NCBI GenBank assembly: GCA_003008705.1
Contig: PDUO01000094.1
Coordinates: forward strand, 8,741-72,740
DNA length: 64,000 bases
Source: Pezicula radicicola
Taxonomy: Eukaryota; Ascomycota; Leotiomycetes; Helotiales; Dermateaceae
Direction: 5' to 3'
Position numbers and translations under genes: made by a program. This document shows, in pieces, positions 1-9,558 of this stretch; within the stretch, counting starts at the first letter, position 1; every line of letters starts with the position of its first letter. The notes beneath the pieces are model-generated. The model was not told the origin of the DNA. It worked only from the letters and a program-made list of their open reading frames with translations, and searched no databases.

Positions 1-591
1 TCGTCTGCTGCGGCCTCTTCATCTGCTGCTGCTTCTTCATCTGCCGCTGCCTCTTCGTCTGCGGCCTCTTCATCTGCTGCTGCAAGTCGCACGTATACCT
101 CTTTTACACCAGGCTCCACCCCAGCAGCTATCAGAAACGCCGGTCTTATTAAACAGCCTACGTCAGAAGAGTTTCATGTTGGGTTTGGCTTTAACAGCCT
201 TAATGTCGGCTCAATCGGATTCACAGGCCTGTCACCCGGGCAAGATATTGGATACTACACGACCGGCACTGTATCTCAATGCACCCTCTGCGACTCAGTA
301 GGATATATGTTACACTTCCCCTCAGGGCTCTGCGTCTCGATCGCCCCGACCGCAGGCACCACACCGAAATATACAGGCGGTGGAGCCACACTGGAGTTAT
401 GTGATATTACGGATAATGATCCACCAGAGGAGCAGCTATTCTGTGGCATCCTGGTTCCAAGCAGTTCTTGTTTCGTCGGGTTTCAGTTCCAGGGCGATAT
501 TCTTTCAGGATGTCCTTATGCATCAAGTACTGGGAATGCACCGGAAGCTGTAGTATATCCGTGCGGTGATTTGTGGGTATACAGTTGCTAA
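1..591 (+). CDS. 3' part of a Ser/Ala-rich, Cys-rich secreted or wall protein (5' end outside window)
   Basis: The reading frame is open from base 1 to the TAA at 589-591, giving 196 residues with no start codon in the window. The first ~28 codons are almost pure Ser/Ala, made of near-repeats of a TCTTCATCTGCTGCT-type unit. This resembles the flexible O-glycosylated linkers of fungal extracellular proteins. A compact domain of about 165 residues follows, with nine cysteines (for example QCTLC, GLC, ELC, LFCG, SSCF, SGCP, YPCG and the C-terminal YSC) and many Gly/Thr/Pro. No GPI-type hydrophobic tail is present, since the protein ends directly after a Cys. I do not recognise the domain. Function and the missing N-terminus are unknown; an extracellular location is inferred from composition only. 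Confidence 0.7.
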   Translation, partial: SSAAASSSAAASSSAAASSSAASSSAAASRTYTSFTPGSTPAAIRNAGLIKQPTSEEFHVGFGFNSLNVGSIGFTGLSPGQDIGYYTTGTVSQCTLCDSVGYMLHFPSGLCVSIAPTAGTTPKYTGGGATLELCDITDNDPPEEQLFCGILVPSSSCFVGFQFQGDILSGCPYASSTGNAPEAVVYPCGDLWVYSC

Positions 592-1786
592 CCATGATCT
601 AACGCTATTCCTTTTACTGGCTTTTGCATATTTTCCCTTAGCATCCTTTGCTGCAATCTAATGTTCGCAAATTCTCTTAACATTTGTTTATAGTCCACAT
701 CTCAACACAGGTATTATGAGAGGTGTATGCATCCTTCGTTCCTGGAACTATACAAGCAGAACTTGGGTAGTCGAAGAATTATAATGACCATTTAACGGGT
801 TCCACTATTAGTATAGCTAGGACGTATTAGACGGTTTTGGTAGAATATTTTATATTGTAGAGTAGTCTTCAACTTTCCCTCTTAGGCTTAAAGTATGCAC
901 ATATCTTCGCTTTTACACAATATGTACACAAATAAACATACCAACAAGCTGCAGTTAGCATAAATAGCTATAATACTTTTTATTATCGAAAGCTCTATAA
1001 GGCCTCGATGTATTATGTGTAATAAATAGGGCCTTTTCAGATATTTTATATTGTAGAAATATTATAGGATTAGCAAGGCCGTATAATTAATCTTTAAAAG
1101 CTAAAGCACCTATCTGTCTTAGAGTGCACAGTTTTCTGTGTCATAGGCATCCTGCTACAATTTGTGGGACCATTCTATAATCAAAAATATTCTACTAAAA
1201 TCATCGATTGTCTCAGATTCATTCTTGAATTTAGAGGGATGCAGGTCACTATAGGGCACCCTCTAATAGTAAACATAGTCTAGAACATACTTAAATCCGC
1301 AGGTTGTGCTACGTTGATTATTACAGTACACTTAAGCTGTTAAACGAGCCGAAACAACTTAAAAGTTTTTTGTTGAATTACAGGAATATTCATGTAATCG
1401 TCCTCCTACAATGAGTAGGCCCATTCCTACACACTAGTTCTGCACAGAATATAACACCACTTTGTCCACATATTGCTCCTAAATAATCTTTCTATTCAAC
1501 AATTTTTAACTCTTGGATTTTCCATTTTTGCTAAATTACATTATCCTTCACTGAAAGAATATGGAAGACAGACAGCAGGTGATGCAACGAGACTACAAAA
1601 CTTAGAGCATTGTGGTAATAATAGTATTGGCATCAAAATCAATTATGAATTTTCTACTTGGCTTACAAAGTCAATTCAGTAAACAGCTAAGGCAGGAAGA
1701 AAGTACAGTAACACATCGCTTAACAGGATCGACACTCTCAGGAAGTAGGTAACACACAAACCACATAGACAATTTCTACGTTTTAT
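592..1786. other. AT-rich intergenic stretch
   Basis: No supportable gene. The DNA is AT-rich with many TATA/TTTATA runs. It holds a 17-bp exact direct repeat (ATATTTTATATTGTAGA) at 845-861 and 1041-1057. The longest open frame (1473-1682) has no coding character. RIP-like decay is possible but not proven by eye. Confidence 0.6.
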
Positions 1787-2252
1787 TTAACACTATATAA
1801 AATTAGCTTGGTACCATCTCGATGGTGTCAGAATATTTCTCCAACTTACACAATTGACCATCTATCCGATATCCCACATGTTAGTTAGCAAGTAGTCATG
1901 TAGAATTCAAAGCAACAAAGGCAAACAAACTCACCCCAGTCCAACCACCGTTAATCTTAGATCCACAGCCATTTATACCAGCAGCAGTACACCCACGGTA
2001 AACAGGATACTCGGAACTTTGTTGACCACTAGCAGCACACTGCATGCATTCAATCCATATCATTAGCATAACATACACCGAAGGATAGGGGCGAGGAAAG
2101 GAGGGAACAGAATGGTATTATCTTACGCAGAAATAATTCTTCCCACTGCATTCAGAGGGAACTGAACCCGCCGGTTTACTCCATCCGTAATTGCAGTACG
2201 CCCCCATCGCCATTGGGAGAGCGAGGAGTTGGATAAGTAGAATTGACTTCAT
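1787..2252 (-). CDS. small cysteine-rich secreted protein, four short exons (effector-like)
   Basis: The preferred model splices 2252-2127, 2039-1935, 1861-1850 and 1792-1787 into 82 residues. It starts with a signal peptide (MKSILLIQLLALPMAMG). The mature part is about 64 residues with eight cysteines, including a CC pair exactly across intron 1, CTAAGINGCGS, and a terminal NCC. Introns are 87, 73 and 57 nt, with GTAAGA, GTGAGT and GTAAGT donors and CAG/TAG acceptors; introns 2 and 3 have clear branch sites (GCTAACTAAC, AGCTAAT). The last two exons are only 12 and 6 nt. If intron 3 is not removed, the frame runs on 19 codons to a TAG at 1793-1795 with seven cysteines. The even cysteine count favours the four-exon form. 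It sits in AT-rich DNA beside another secreted-protein gene. Function is unknown; an effector or antimicrobial role is speculation. Confidence 0.6.
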
Positions 2253-2764
2253 AATAAAAAATAAACCAATTTCTCAAATATAATAGATGAACTGCAGATC
2301 GGTATTTCCGTTGTTTGTTTTCTAAAGGTAGAATCAAACTGTAGGCAAGGCCTTTATATATCTCACAGTTCGTTCCGGATTTTCCACGGCAATTTTTAAG
2401 TTTTATGTGCGCGAGGAAGGAAGGCATCAAAGTCAATTGAAATGAGCGCAATCCCGCTACCAAGTACCAACCGACTTCCGAAATTTGAGCATGACCACCT
2501 TTTGTCCATATTACTATGGCATTAGTCCGTTGGGCTACAAAGTCCAGACTTGACAATCTTCGTATAATCCACGATTGTACTGTACATCTCTCAAGTAGAA
2601 GCATATAAGTGGGACTTTATAAGCAGGCAAGCAGAAACAATGTCGTGGACAACACCAACTAATGTTTGGCATTTGAAGAAATTATGTCTATAGATATAGG
2701 CGTAAACGTACTGTACAACATCGTGCAATCTTTGCTAGCAAAATCCACGGAGGCTATCGGTACC
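2253..2764. other. intergenic region upstream of the small secreted protein gene
   Basis: Moderately AT-rich. It should carry the promoter of the minus-strand secreted protein gene and the 3' end of the lipoate ligase transcript. No further gene or strong motif was seen. Confidence 0.5.
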
Positions 2765-4149
2765 TTAAGACAAGGTGGACGAAGTTTTTCCAAATAAAGT
2801 ATCAAGCCATTTCACAACACTACAAACGTCATGATTCTCTGCATGATGACTTTGCTGCGCAGATTCCCAACTTGGCAGTTCCTGTAGCTGTGTCTTCAAA
2901 TCGGCAATTGATATGTTGACGGAATCCACTTGTCCTTTCTCCCCAACTGAAAGATCAAATTGTCCGATACTCCCATTGCGGACTGTGAATGAAACCCTGA
3001 ACTATTAAAGAGGTCAGCAAACTTGCCATGAACGTGTTGGGGCTCTTCTCAACCACTAAGCTAAGAGAGTCGGCTTTGGAAGGGCCACTAAGAATCAGGA
3101 AAAATGTGCTCTGAAGGTGCATAGAGGTACTGACATTTGAGGGTAGATGTAGTGGTAATTCGGGTCGCGGTCGAGGATCTTCCTCGGTCTTGTGGCTCGA
3201 GAAGGTAAATTGAGGTGTTTGTGAATACGTCCACTCCAAAGACTGTAGTAATTAGTCGCCGGACTCTGTATTGACACAGGTTACACACCTGCAATTCAGC
3301 TAGACCCTTTGCAATTTCAGGCACGTCCTTGGTGTTTTCAGTGATCAAGATTGCTTCTTTACGACCATACATTTCACCGAATTCCGAGATGACAGCTTCT
3401 TCAAAATCCATATTTTGCACATTGGCATTTGAAATGGGTGAACTGACACTATCAACACCACGAGCCTTGATGAACGGCTTTGCAGGCGAGCGCAAGTACT
3501 TGGAAATATCCTTGATATTCGGTGACGACAATAAACAGGTCCCGTGGTGGACTGATCTTAACCTGGTGAGCTTATACGCCGACCCTGATATCTTCAAAGG
3601 CTTTACATTTTGAACATCCGAAGCGTATGGCTGCAGAACAATATCATGTCGCTCGTTGACCTTCGCCCTGTCTACTCCTAATTTGTTCAAAGCCCGTACC
3701 ACCATCTGCGCATGTCTATCTCTGTCGAATGCCCCCGTGGGACATATAACGCTGTAGTTAACATTGCCCTCATCGTGAAATACCGTACCTCCACCAGATC
3801 GCCGTCTCACCAACGAAACATCCTTCAGTGCGGATGTAGAAGACTTCTTGTGATTTAGCAAGGCCAGATTCACCTCAAGCCAAGGGTTTTGGTTGCGCCC
3901 GATCACAACGCACGGCCGGTTTGTGTAGAGGAACAGAATTATGGACTCTGGTGGACTCTTTTGGAGGAGAAAGTGTTCGATGGAGAGGTTCAGGTAGGGA
4001 TCGTTGCTTCGTGAGACGTATACTTGGGTGTTGTTCGAGGGATTAGTTGCTGCTTTGGCGAAGTGGGAGTAGGATCGTCGAAGGGATGGTGGCTGACGCA
4101 CAGGGGATCCTGTACGCATTACCGTAAAGAGGCCTCTCGAAGGAGCCAT
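2765..4149 (-). CDS. lipoate-protein ligase A family protein (mitochondrial, AIM22/LIP3-like)
   Basis: Spliced from 4149-3289, 3242-3135 and 3001-2765 into 401 residues. The lipoate-binding loop [15 protein letters not shown] and the preceding [10 protein letters not shown] block identify the lipoate-protein ligase A fold (biotin/lipoate ligase domain). These enzymes attach lipoyl groups to E2 subunits of mitochondrial dehydrogenases and to H protein. I chose the start at 4149 because it gives a basic, Ser/Arg-rich presequence ([15 protein letters not shown]...). The open frame extends 58 codons upstream, but those would overlap the promoter of the divergent gene. Intron 1 (46 nt) splits ELQ/SLEW just before the conserved YSQTPQF. 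Intron 2 (133 nt) uses a GTCAGT donor and a CTGAC branch site, and joins LPSN to [10 protein letters not shown]. The family is certain; whether it is ligase-type or amidotransferase-type (LIP3) is not settled from sequence alone. Confidence 0.88.
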
Positions 4150-4343
4150 GGTGTTGTCGAGAAAGGCAACGAGAGCTTCGAGTTTGAGTCGAGAGTCGAA
4201 ATAGTTGAGATGAGGCTCTAACTTCTCCGGGCTTTCTGCCATGGCGGTCAGGGCTGAGGGAGCCCAAAAATTGTAGTCATCCCAACAAACACACAATTCC
4301 CCTCGTACGACTTCAACTCCCACTTTGAATCGCCCAGCACGAA
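4150..4343. promoter_or_regulatory. 194-bp divergent intergenic region between lipoate ligase and chorismate synthase
   Basis: The two start codons lie head to head with only 194 bp between them, so this segment must hold both core promoters and 5' leaders. No clear TATA box was seen. Confidence 0.6.
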
Positions 4344-5675
4344 ATGTCGACGTTTGGGGAATACTTCAAGGTCACCACGTATGTCCTCGTCTCGCTTCCT
4401 TGGCGCCGTCCCGTCTAACATTTGTCTCTCAGCTATGGCGAGTCGCATTGTCGATCAGTGGGATGTATCGTCGACGGATGCCCTCCAGGAATGGAGCTCA
4501 CCGAGGCTGATATCCAGCCGCAAATGACAAGGCGAAGGCCCGGCCAGAGTGCGCTCACTACACCGAGAGACGAGAAGGATCGAGTGGAGATTCAATCTGG
4601 CACGGAATTTGGCGTCACCCTCGGTACTCCCATCGGTATGCTTGTCCGCAATGAAGACCAAAGACCCAAAGACTACGGCAACTCTACAATGGATCTCTAC
4701 CCAAGACCCAGTCATGCAGATTGGACATACCTCGAGAAATACGGTGTGAAGGCAAGCAGCGGCGGTGGAAGAAGTAGCGCAAGAGAGACCATTGGACGGG
4801 TTGCAGCTGGTGCGATCGCTGAGAAGTACTTGAAGCTTGCACACGGAATCGAGATCACAGCCTTTGTTACTTCTGTCGGCAACATCCATATGTTCCCTCC
4901 ATCTGCAACCCATCCAACTCCTTCGACGAATCCTGCCTTCCTCTCTCTGCTTGAGACCATTAATCGAAGTACTGTCGACTCTTTCCTTCCCGTGCGATGT
5001 CCAGACAAAGCGACGTCGTTAAAGATGGAAGAGTACATAGCGGACTTTCGGGATCGAAAAGATAGCATTGGTGGTACTGTGACTTGCGTCATCAAAAATG
5101 TCCCCAGTGGTTTGGGAGAACCATGTTTCGACAAGATGGAAGCAATGCTTGCACATGCTATGTTGAGTATTCCAGCTACGAAGGGCTTCGAGATCGGATC
5201 AGGGTTTGGAGGTTGTGAGGTTCCAGGCTCAATTCACAATGACCCGTTCATCGTTGCGCCTGCACTCCCTCCTATGGAGACTGGCGCTACTAAGAATGGT
5301 GTCCCGAGGCCACGACTAACAACAAAGACAAATAACTCTGCTGGAATCCAAGGTGGAATCACGAACGGTGCGCCAATATACTTCAGAGTGGGTTTCAAGC
5401 CTCCTGCGACGATTGGTCAGGCACAGCAGACCGTCACATACGATGGAGATACCGACGGGGTCTTGGAGGCGAAGGGAAGACACGACCCATGTGTTGTACC
5501 CAGAGCAGTCCCGATTGTTGAGGCTATGGCAGCATTAGTTGTCATCGATGCTCTGATGGCTCAGCAAGCGAGGAGTACTGCGAGAAGTCTGTTGCCTCCG
5601 TTGAAGTCTGCGGGGCCTAAAAAGACAACGGTCGTTGCTGCTGCAGAACAGCTCAATCAAGAAGCTGACCGATAG
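4344..5675 (+). CDS. ARO2: chorismate synthase
   Basis: Last step of the shikimate pathway: EPSP to chorismate, an FMN-dependent elimination. Spliced from 4344-4378 and 4433-5675 into 425 residues. A 54-nt intron (GTATGT donor, TCTAAC branch) follows codon 11 and restores the family N-terminus [18 protein letters not shown]. Further hallmarks in order are the early Gly-Glu-Ser-His block, [16 protein letters not shown], the [17 protein letters not shown] block, [20 protein letters not shown], and the C-terminal [13 protein letters not shown]. Length fits the bifunctional fungal enzymes, which carry their own flavin reductase activity; that is family knowledge and was not shown here. The poorly conserved tail after residue ~385 is rich in Ala/Lys. 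The gene diverges from the lipoate ligase gene. Confidence 0.96.
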
Positions 5676-6511
5676 TTCCTATTTTTCTACTAAAAGACCA
5701 AAAAGGATAGACAAAAATCATTGCAATCAACTCAACCATCTTTCAAGCGAGTCAATCCCAAGATCAAGTATTTGTTTCCCTTGAAAGTCTCCAAACTCGT
5801 CGACGGCATGCAAGTTTTACGCACTAAAAGAATTATATAATCTAGCTACGAAGCTCTGATAACTTTCCACGTCTTGAATACGATGAGCACTTCAGTTGGT
5901 ACGCTCCGCTCGAGTACAATTGGCGCTCTCTGGCCACTAAACTTACTTAATTGCTTGTTTACTGGAGCTGTATGGTCCGAGTGTCTTGTGAGCTCGACTG
6001 GCACGACATAGACGTTAAGTCCCTGCCTTGAAAGTTCTTAAAAGTGTCTACTGACTATGGACTCTACTTGTTTTGGATACAAACTTCACACTAGATAGCT
6101 TTAGGGGTGAAATGTGGAAGTGTAATTCGCAATGTGCCTGATATTAGGTATATATTCTGCGCTATAGCATGGAGTCGTAAATCTCATGAATACCAGTGTC
6201 GCAAATACAAAAACATGTCAGCAACGGCACAGCAGAATAATCGCCGGCTGTCAGGTTCGTCCGTTCGGCTCCTGGTGCACCAGTACAGCTATTGGTTATA
6301 TGATGATGGACACGGACCCTGTGCCTGCGTGCTTATGCTCATATATCAGATATAGTTATAGTGATCATGCACTACGCCGCAGTCACCTTCCTCATCAGTT
6401 TACCAAAACTCTGCCTATATAATACCTCGCCAAAACGACATCAACTTACATCCAGCCCTTATCAGTGATCACTGTACAAGTATCTTATATACAACCCTGT
6501 CGACCACCAGC
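5676..6511. other. intergenic region with promoter of the S9 peptidase gene
   Basis: No supportable gene. A TATA-like run (TATATAATA) lies around 6416-6424, about 90 bp before the next start codon. Short open frames at 6107-6422 look like chance. Confidence 0.5.
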
Positions 6512-8581
6512 ATGAGAACGGCAATGGAACAACCAATTCGTTCCTCGAAGCCTATTGCAGATCCCGCAAAGCAAGATCTTCGTGATTCAGATCTCTGGAA
6601 AGAAATTAGTGACCATCTCAAGAGCCTCTACGATCCAGCCATTGACCAAATCAGCGCCGCATCTGACCTTGCCATTTCTCCCGATGGTAAAACAATTGCT
6701 TTCACAGGTGCAATTCACGGCTCAGACTGGCGAGAGTCGCCTTCTTCACATAGAATTTGCACCATTTCTATTGATTGTAGCAGGCCAGCCGAGTCATTAA
6801 AGGTCATCGCCGCAGGGCCTCACGATAACAGGCTACCAAAATGGTCTCCAGATTTACATGGACAGACTCTCGCATTCCTGTCGGACCGAGATGAGAAAGG
6901 GATTTTCAAATTGTTTATAATGGGAATCGGGCAGGCTACTGAACCCGCACCCTTTTTGAAACAGGCGGAGGGTTCAATAGAAGATTTCCACTGGTCGTCT
7001 GATGGCACAAAGATTCTAATCCAGGCTGCAGGCAGAATGGCCGATAAAGGCGATGCAGGTGGCTCAGGTAAAATTGGAAAACCAAAGGAAGGGCTTCCAA
7101 AGTGGATGCCAAGTGTTGATTCAGGTGATACTGACGGTGTATGGCGTTCAGTCTGGATCTACGACTTGAAGACTGGAAATATGGAGAATCAAAGCTGTCG
7201 GAAGTATAATCCTTGGGAAGTCGCCTGGTGTAATTCCAACGCTTTCGTGGCTATCGTCTCAGACTCGCCGGTAGAAGATGCGTGGTATACAACTTCATTA
7301 TATGTCCAAAAATTGGGCGGAAACGGAAAGACGATTTACATTCCAGAGTCGAAGCAAAGACAACTCGGTTCCCCTGTACCATCACCTTCTGGCAACAACG
7401 TAGGTATCATTACGGCCCTCTGCAGTGATCGTGGACTTGTTGCCGGAGAGATCAAAGTGATCGATGTTAAGACCTCTAAGGTCCAGGAACTTCAAACGCC
7501 GGCTGTCGACGTTGTGCACCTTGTTTGGAAAACTGAGAAGTGTCTGTTCTTTATGGGACTTCAGGGCTTGAATATTGTTGCCGGTGAAATCACTCTTGAT
7601 GGCAAGATGGATTTTCTATGGGCTTCTGCAGAATCGAGTGGATCCATGTATCCTTCCCCAACACTCTTTCCCGATGGACGATTTGCTACAGTTCTCCAGA
7701 GTTGGAGGAAGGCCCCCGAGATAGCGATCATTGAAGACAGATCACCAAAGACGTTGCTATCCTTTAGCCATGAAGGCCACAGACAACTGCAGTCGAAGAT
7801 TGGAAATCTAAAGCCATTTACATGGACAGCATCCGACGGACTAGAACTCCAAGGTCATCTCATCCTCCCCAAGGTACAAATGCAAAAGAAAATTCCATTG
7901 CTTGTAGCCGTACACGGCGGCCCAACATATCTCTGGCTCAATACAGCACCTGGCGCGGGTCTCTCATCCGTCTTAAACAGTAGAGGCTACGCAATTTTCA
8001 GACCAAATCCCCGAGGCTCAGCTGGAAGAGGTCAATGGTTTGCCGAAGCAGTCCTCGGTGACATGGGCGGCAAAGACGCGCAGGACATTATCTCTGGGAT
8101 TGCTGCAGTATGCGAAGCCGAATCGATAATTGACCCTGGGAAAATTGGTGTTTTTGGTGGTAGTTACGGTGGCTTCATGGCCAGTCTATTGCCTACTCTA
8201 ACCCCTATTTTCAGGGCCTCGGTGTCCTTATCTGCTGTCACTGACTGGCATTCCTTTCACACCACTAGCAACATCCCGAGCTTCGATAAATTGTATCTTA
8301 ATGCAGACCCTTTCGATAACAACGGAGGCAGATATCTGGAGTTTAGCCCGGTGATGGCTGCTGGGAAATACAAAACTCCGGTGCTGCAGATCGCTGGTGA
8401 CAATGATCTAGCAGTGCCGTATAGCCAGGCTGTTCAGTATCATCGTGCACTTATTGAGAAAGGTGTTGAGTCTGCAGTTGTTATTTATCCTGGTGAGGGA
8501 CATGGTGTCTCGAATTATCCGGCGGGTATTGATGTTATCGTGAGAACGGTTGGGTGGTTTGAGAAGTATATCCAAGATTAA
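6512..8581 (+). CDS. prolyl oligopeptidase family (S9) serine peptidase, acyl-peptidase/DPP-like
   Basis: An intron-less frame of 689 residues. The N-terminal ~420 residues look like the beta-propeller of S9 enzymes, with repeated SPDG/W-SxD blade motifs (ISPDGKTIAFTG, PKWSPD, FHWSSDGTKI). The C-terminal alpha/beta-hydrolase domain has the oxyanion stretch VAVHGGPTYLW, the nucleophile Ser551 in GGSYGGF, Asp632 in GDNDLAVP and His664 in GEGHGVSN, so the triad is complete. The closest type is the acylaminoacyl-peptidase/dipeptidyl-peptidase branch (S9C-like). There is no signal peptide, which suggests a cytosolic enzyme trimming short or N-acylated peptides. A second Met at codon 5 is an alternative start. 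Exact substrate class cannot be assigned. Confidence 0.9.
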   Translation: MRTAMEQPIRSSKPIADPAKQDLRDSDLWKEISDHLKSLYDPAIDQISAASDLAISPDGKTIAFTGAIHGSDWRESPSSHRICTISIDCSRPAESLKVIAAGPHDNRLPKWSPDLHGQTLAFLSDRDEKGIFKLFIMGIGQATEPAPFLKQAEGSIEDFHWSSDGTKILIQAAGRMADKGDAGGSGKIGKPKEGLPKWMPSVDSGDTDGVWRSVWIYDLKTGNMENQSCRKYNPWEVAWCNSNAFVAIVSDSPVEDAWYTTSLYVQKLGGNGKTIYIPESKQRQLGSPVPSPSGNNVGIITALCSDRGLVAGEIKVIDVKTSKVQELQTPAVDVVHLVWKTEKCLFFMGLQGLNIVAGEITLDGKMDFLWASAESSGSMYPSPTLFPDGRFATVLQSWRKAPEIAIIEDRSPKTLLSFSHEGHRQLQSKIGNLKPFTWTASDGLELQGHLILPKVQMQKKIPLLVAVHGGPTYLWLNTAPGAGLSSVLNSRGYAIFRPNPRGSAGRGQWFAEAVLGDMGGKDAQDIISGIAAVCEAESIIDPGKIGVFGGSYGGFMASLLPTLTPIFRASVSLSAVTDWHSFHTTSNIPSFDKLYLNADPFDNNGGRYLEFSPVMAAGKYKTPVLQIAGDNDLAVPYSQAVQYHRALIEKGVESAVVIYPGEGHGVSNYPAGIDVIVRTVGWFEKYIQD

Positions 8582-8935
8582 TACCAAAAGCGGCAAATTT
8601 GCTTTATATTCGGAATTCTCTCTGCGTTTCTTGTAGCCATAGTATAGGTTTCTAGAAAAAGAAATTCCCTCGGTTCAAGTCAAAAATCTGTGCTGCCCCA
8701 ACCACAAGAACCAAATCGCTACTTACGAGACAATCACTTCATACCTAGGTACATAGCATCTTCTTCACTTCCAAATAAAACCATTGCTTCCACTAAATTG
8801 GCTTTCCATACACCTCAGGGCCCTAACTTTTCAGTTCTGACTCATCCCCTTAGTCCAGGCATCTAACCAACCAGCCTAGGTAACTAACCCCAAAATAGCA
8901 ATCTCGCCACACACCAGCCTACATTCACCTCTCTT
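8582..8935. other. intergenic region upstream of U6 snRNA
   Basis: No gene seen. A B-box-like string (GGTTCAAGTC) occurs near 8672, but it is upstream of and far from the U6 start, so its relevance is doubtful. Confidence 0.4.
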
Positions 8936-8941
8936 TATAAA
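8936..8941 (+). promoter_or_regulatory. TATA box of the U6 snRNA gene
   Basis: TATAAA lies about 25 bp before the inferred 5' end of the U6 RNA, the usual spacing for a pol III U6 promoter. Confidence 0.75.
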
Positions 8942-8960
8942 CCCCATTTACATATTGACA

Positions 8961-9061
8961 ATTGCCTGCGGGCAAAATGGTCAAACAGCAACATTACAGA
9001 GAAGATTAGCATGGCCTCTGCACAAGAATGACACGCGTAATCAAAGAAAGCTAAAACTTTT
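8961..9061 (+). ncRNA. U6 spliceosomal snRNA
   Basis: The central TACAGAGAAGATTAGCATGG is the near-invariant U6 core: the ACAGAGA box that pairs with the 5' splice site, then the AGC triad and U4-pairing region. It is followed by the internal stem-loop and ACACGC. The 5' end can form the expected short hairpin (TTGCC-TGCG-GGCAA) followed by the family TGGTCAAAC stretch. In the internal stem-loop, the CCU/AGG pairing usual in other U6 RNAs is replaced by UCU/AGA, a compensated change that argues for a working gene. Transcription should stop in the run of eight T at 9058-9065. The exact ends are inferred from the TATA spacing and the T run. No intron is evident. Confidence 0.95.
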
Positions 9062-9065
9062 TTTT

Positions 9066-9558
9066 AGCAATCTTATTTTCTGTTGTGAAATAGATACTGG
9101 GTCAATATTCGGGATGGTGCTTGGTTTTAGAACTTGCTTTTTGTAGGTAGAGCTAGTTATTGAGGGCTTGCCTGTTTCTTTGTTTCGTTTTTGTTCTCTT
9201 TTTTGGGGGGAGTCTTTTTGGGGAGGAATCACCCAAAGTGAGTCGCTTTGTGAGACGAGAGTAAGCGATGGCCTGGTTTAAGGCAGCAGGTTTCGCAGGC
9301 TTCTTGGGTACCAGTGTCTCTTATTGCCTTAGGCTTCGAAATAGTTGGAGTTTTAGTAACAGTTAGTCTCCATATAACACACAGAAGTAGCAACTGGTAA
9401 ACTACTTCAATCATATTAGAATAGCTTAACTTGATTATTGAACCGGTGAAGTAGCCCATTGGCTATTAAATTGAAGATGAAGATATACTCGTTTCTATTA
9501 AATTACATATAAAAAGGTCTCATCAAGAATCATAATATCAAGTACCTCAACCCCTATC
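9066..9558. other. intergenic region between U6 snRNA and multicopper oxidase
   Basis: No gene seen. A canonical downstream B box (GGTTCGANTCC), as found behind budding-yeast U6, was looked for and not found. Confidence 0.45.

Noticed and set aside
4150..4323. 58-codon N-terminal extension of the lipoate ligase
   Set aside because: The extension would remove the mitochondrial presequence from the N-terminus and run into the divergent ARO2 promoter. The start at 4149 fits the family better.
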